DNA from: Opitutales bacterium
GTDB taxonomy: Bacteria; Verrucomicrobiota; Verrucomicrobiia; Opitutales; UBA2995
Length of the DNA stretch: 64,000 bases
Assembly: GCA_022824405.1 (NCBI GenBank)
Contig: JAJDZZ010000019.1
Location: forward strand, 1 to 64,000
Direction of reading: 5' to 3'
The notes beneath the pieces were generated by a model. The model saw nothing but the letters and a program-made list of their open reading frames with translations. It did no database searches and had not been told where the DNA came from. Positions 62,068-64,000 of the stretch are shown piece by piece (position 1 is the first letter of the stretch; every line of letters starts with the position of its first letter). The position numbers were made by a program, and so were the translations under genes.

Positions 62068-63373
62068 TCCTTTCCTCTTCCACAGGTGGCAGGAAGAAAC
62101 ACCGGTAGAGCGGAACAACAATGACGATGCCCGCCAACAGGTAGGCCGCTTTTGCGCCGAAGTACCAATAAACCGCTGCCGCCAGCAAGGGTCCGACGGC
62201 CCGGGCGAAGGATCCGGAAGAGCGGAACAGGCCGAGGTGGGCCCCTTGTTTTTCCTCCGTTGAATACAAAGATACCAGACTCGCCAGGCTGGGATTGACC
62301 AGTCCCCCGGCCAAGGCCATCACGGTCAGGGAGGCGTAAAAGAGCGGGATGGTTTCGGAATGGCTCAGCAACAGAAAAGCCAAGACCCCGCACCCCAGGC
62401 CGCAAAGAGCCATGCGCTTCTCCCCAAATTTTGCCGAAAGTCGGCCCACCAGCGTCCCCTGGATCAGAACCAGGAAAAATCCGACGTAGAGAAAGATGAA
62501 CCCGTTTTGGGCCGGGGTGTAGTCAAACCGCTCCACCGCCAGGAAGGTCAAGGTAAATTCCATGCCGCTGAAGGCTGCAATAAAGATCAGGAACAAACCG
62601 TTTACCTTACGTATCCCGGGATGATCGACCCGGAGCAGCGCCACCAGGGAAGCCCATGCTCCCGCGGAGGGGGCTCGGTGCCGATTTTTTTCGGTCAGAG
62701 ATTCCTCGAAACGAAATTGAAACCAGCAAAAATTGATCAGAGAGAGGATGAGGGCCAACAGGGCGGGCGCGGAAAAGGGATTTATGCCAATGCGGGCCAG
62801 GCCGGGGGCCAGATCCAGGATGTTTACCTTGGAAAGCAGAGATCCCAGGACCGGCCCCACGATAAAACCCAGACCAAAAACCGCCCCGACCAGAGCCATC
62901 CCTTTTGACCGGTTTTTCTTGCTCGTAATGTCGGCCACGGCGGCGGTGGCCACTGATATGTTCCCGGCCATGATCCCCCCCAGCAGACGGCCCAGCAGCA
63001 GCAGTTCAAAGCTTCCGCTCAATCCCCATACCAGGTAGCTGACCGCCGTTCCCAGCAAGGTGAGTTTGAGAACGGGCTTTCTTCCTATGCGGTCGGAGCG
63101 CCGGCCCCAGATGGGAGCAAAAATAAACTGGGTGCAGGAGTAGAGACTTCCCAGAATTCCTCCGAATAGGACAGCGGTGTAGTGCCCCCCTCCCGTGAGG
63201 CCATCCAATCGTGGAACGGCCCATCCCAGAATGCCCGATTGTCCACTGGCCTCGAAATAATAGTCCAGCATTCCCGGAAAAAGGGGGAAAATGATGGAAA
63301 ACCCCACCAAGTCCAGGAACAGGGTGAGCAGAACCACACCAAAATTTTTTCGGAGAGAAGGCGAGGTGGACAT
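62051..63373 (-). CDS. MFS transporter (multidrug/tetracycline-exporter type)
   Basis: A 440-residue inner-membrane protein with twelve hydrophobic segments. Seen: an N-terminal LLTLFLDLVGFSIIFPLFPGML as in TCR/Bmr exporters, the loop 2-3 motif FIFAPIWGRRSDRIGRKPVL (MFS motif A), and LLGGIMAGNISVATAAVADITS. It likely exports drugs or metabolites using the proton gradient, but the substrate is not deducible. Its end overlaps the rsmB stop by 17 bp (convergent). It lies 48 bp downstream of coaD on the same strand. Confidence 0.92.
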   Translation of the reverse strand: MSTSPSLRKNFGVVLLTLFLDLVGFSIIFPLFPGMLDYYFEASGQSGILGWAVPRLDGLTGGGHYTAVLFGGILGSLYSCTQFIFAPIWGRRSDRIGRKPVLKLTLLGTAVSYLVWGLSGSFELLLLGRLLGGIMAGNISVATAAVADITSKKNRSKGMALVGAVFGLGFIVGPVLGSLLSKVNILDLAPGLARIGINPFSAPALLALILSLINFCWFQFRFEESLTEKNRHRAPSAGAWASLVALLRVDHPGIRKVNGLFLIFIAAFSGMEFTLTFLAVERFDYTPAQNGFIFLYVGFFLVLIQGTLVGRLSAKFGEKRMALCGLGCGVLAFLLLSHSETIPLFYASLTVMALAGGLVNPSLASLVSLYSTEEKQGAHLGLFRSSGSFARAVGPLLAAAVYWYFGAKAAYLLAGIVIVVPLYRCFFLPPVEEERIKGPV

Positions 63374-63421
63374 GAGGGTATATTCTGGCTGGGAGGAGCG
63401 CCTCCCCGTCCGTTTATCGGC

Positions 63422-63910
63422 TCAATCCTGCAAGTTCGGGAACTTGTCCTGCAGGGCGGCAAAAACGTTTGCCGGGACAAACTTGGAAATGTCTCCCCCG
63501 AATTCCGCCACCTGTTTGATCAGGTTTGAACTGATGAAGGTATAGGCTTCCTTAGGCATGAGGAAGATGGTCTCGATCGATTCATCCAGATTTCGGTTCA
63601 TCTGTGCCATCTGCAACTCGTACTCGAAATCCGATATGGCGCGCAGTCCCCGGACGAGGGCGATGGCTCCGACTTCCCTGGCGAAATCGACGAGAAGGCC
63701 GTCGAAAGCTTGCACCTCCGTATTGGGGGTTCCGGCCAGGTTCTGCCGAATGAGTTCCACCCTCACGGAAGCATCGAAAGTGGGGGCCTTCTCTTCGTTT
63801 CGCGCAACCGCGATGACCACTTTGTCGAACAATTGGGTGGCTCTGTGAAAGACGTCGAGGTGGCCCAGGGTGACGGGATCGAAGGTGCCCGGATAAAGAG
63901 CGGTTTTCAT
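63422..63910 (-). CDS. coaD: Phosphopantetheine adenylyltransferase
   Basis: A 162-residue nucleotidyltransferase-fold enzyme, the standard size. It transfers AMP to 4'-phosphopantetheine in coenzyme A synthesis. Seen: the ATP-binding PGTFDPVTLGHLDVFHRA (TxGH-type motif), VVIAVARNEEKAP, RGLRAISDFEYELQMAQMNR, and KEAYTFISSNLIKQVAEFGGD with the ISS motif. The start ATG is at 63910. Nothing recognisable lies in the last 90 bp of the window. Confidence 0.97.
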   Translation of the reverse strand: MKTALYPGTFDPVTLGHLDVFHRATQLFDKVVIAVARNEEKAPTFDASVRVELIRQNLAGTPNTEVQAFDGLLVDFAREVGAIALVRGLRAISDFEYELQMAQMNRNLDESIETIFLMPKEAYTFISSNLIKQVAEFGGDISKFVPANVFAALQDKFPNLQD

Positions 63911-64000
63911 GGGGAAATCTTACAAAAAGGGTTCATTTTGCCGCAGGTTGGCCGATTCGCAACTTTGAATATTGCCAGTTCAAGGCATCGGTGGAAAACA

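Overview
The window looks like a chromosomal segment of a Verrucomicrobiota (PVC superphylum) bacterium. This is inferred from gene architecture only. Two arrangements point there: a metal ABC permease fused to a DtxR-type repressor (the chlamydial YtgCR layout) inside a troA/ytgA-B-C-D style locus, and a GreA elongation factor of more than 600 residues, as in Chlamydia. Weak Shine-Dalgarno sites and many NTGA stop/start overlaps fit as well. ctaA/ctaB (heme A) beside a single-chain pyruvate:ferredoxin oxidoreductase suggests a facultative or oxygen-tolerant metabolism.

Region 1 (about 373-14739, all on the minus strand) is a defence island with visibly lower GC than the rest. It holds a Druantia type III-like pair (druH-like and a 1973-residue DruE-like helicase) and a type III restriction-modification operon, mod-relE-res. 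The junctions in this operon are TAATG and TGATG. A RelE-family toxin lies between mod and res with no separate antitoxin gene, while the last ~45 residues of Mod look like a RelB/Phd-type antitoxin tail. This is my best candidate for an undescribed arrangement.

Region 2 (14740-30300) holds scattered housekeeping genes separated by many short dispersed repeats: a DUF3016 protein, a PatB-type C-S lyase, an HTH-MBL hydrolase, the ytgABCD-like metal importer with two matching palindromic operators, acetolactate synthase, a YmdB-like phosphodiesterase and accA. Region 3 (28060-31360, minus) is a compact operon of DUF1573 protein, rhodanese, MauE-like protein, ECF sigma factor, membrane anti-sigma-like protein and TPR protein, probably an envelope redox or sulfur stress module. 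Region 4 (31419-43071) has acs, tRNA-Thr(CGT), hisI, groES-groEL, an SDR, a PhnP-like hydrolase, an SLC13 permease, ctaA-ctaB, aroK and a thioesterase.

Region 5 (43100-52015) is a glycolipid-like cluster: a minus-strand GT4 and thioesterase next to a plus-strand run of ACP-FabZ fusion, ketosynthase, SDR reductase, MGDG-synthase-like GT and three more glycosyltransferases, mostly coupled by overlapping stop/start codons. Region 6 (52037-63910) contains a secreted unknown protein, a very large PFOR, an ArsR-methyltransferase fusion, long GreA, an RsmB-type rRNA methyltransferase, an MFS exporter and coaD.

Small palindromic elements (15188-15364, 21317-21379, 26633-26774 and others) sit exactly at gene ends and in places supply the stop codon. 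No integrase, IS transposase, CRISPR array, rRNA or classical CIRCE element was seen.
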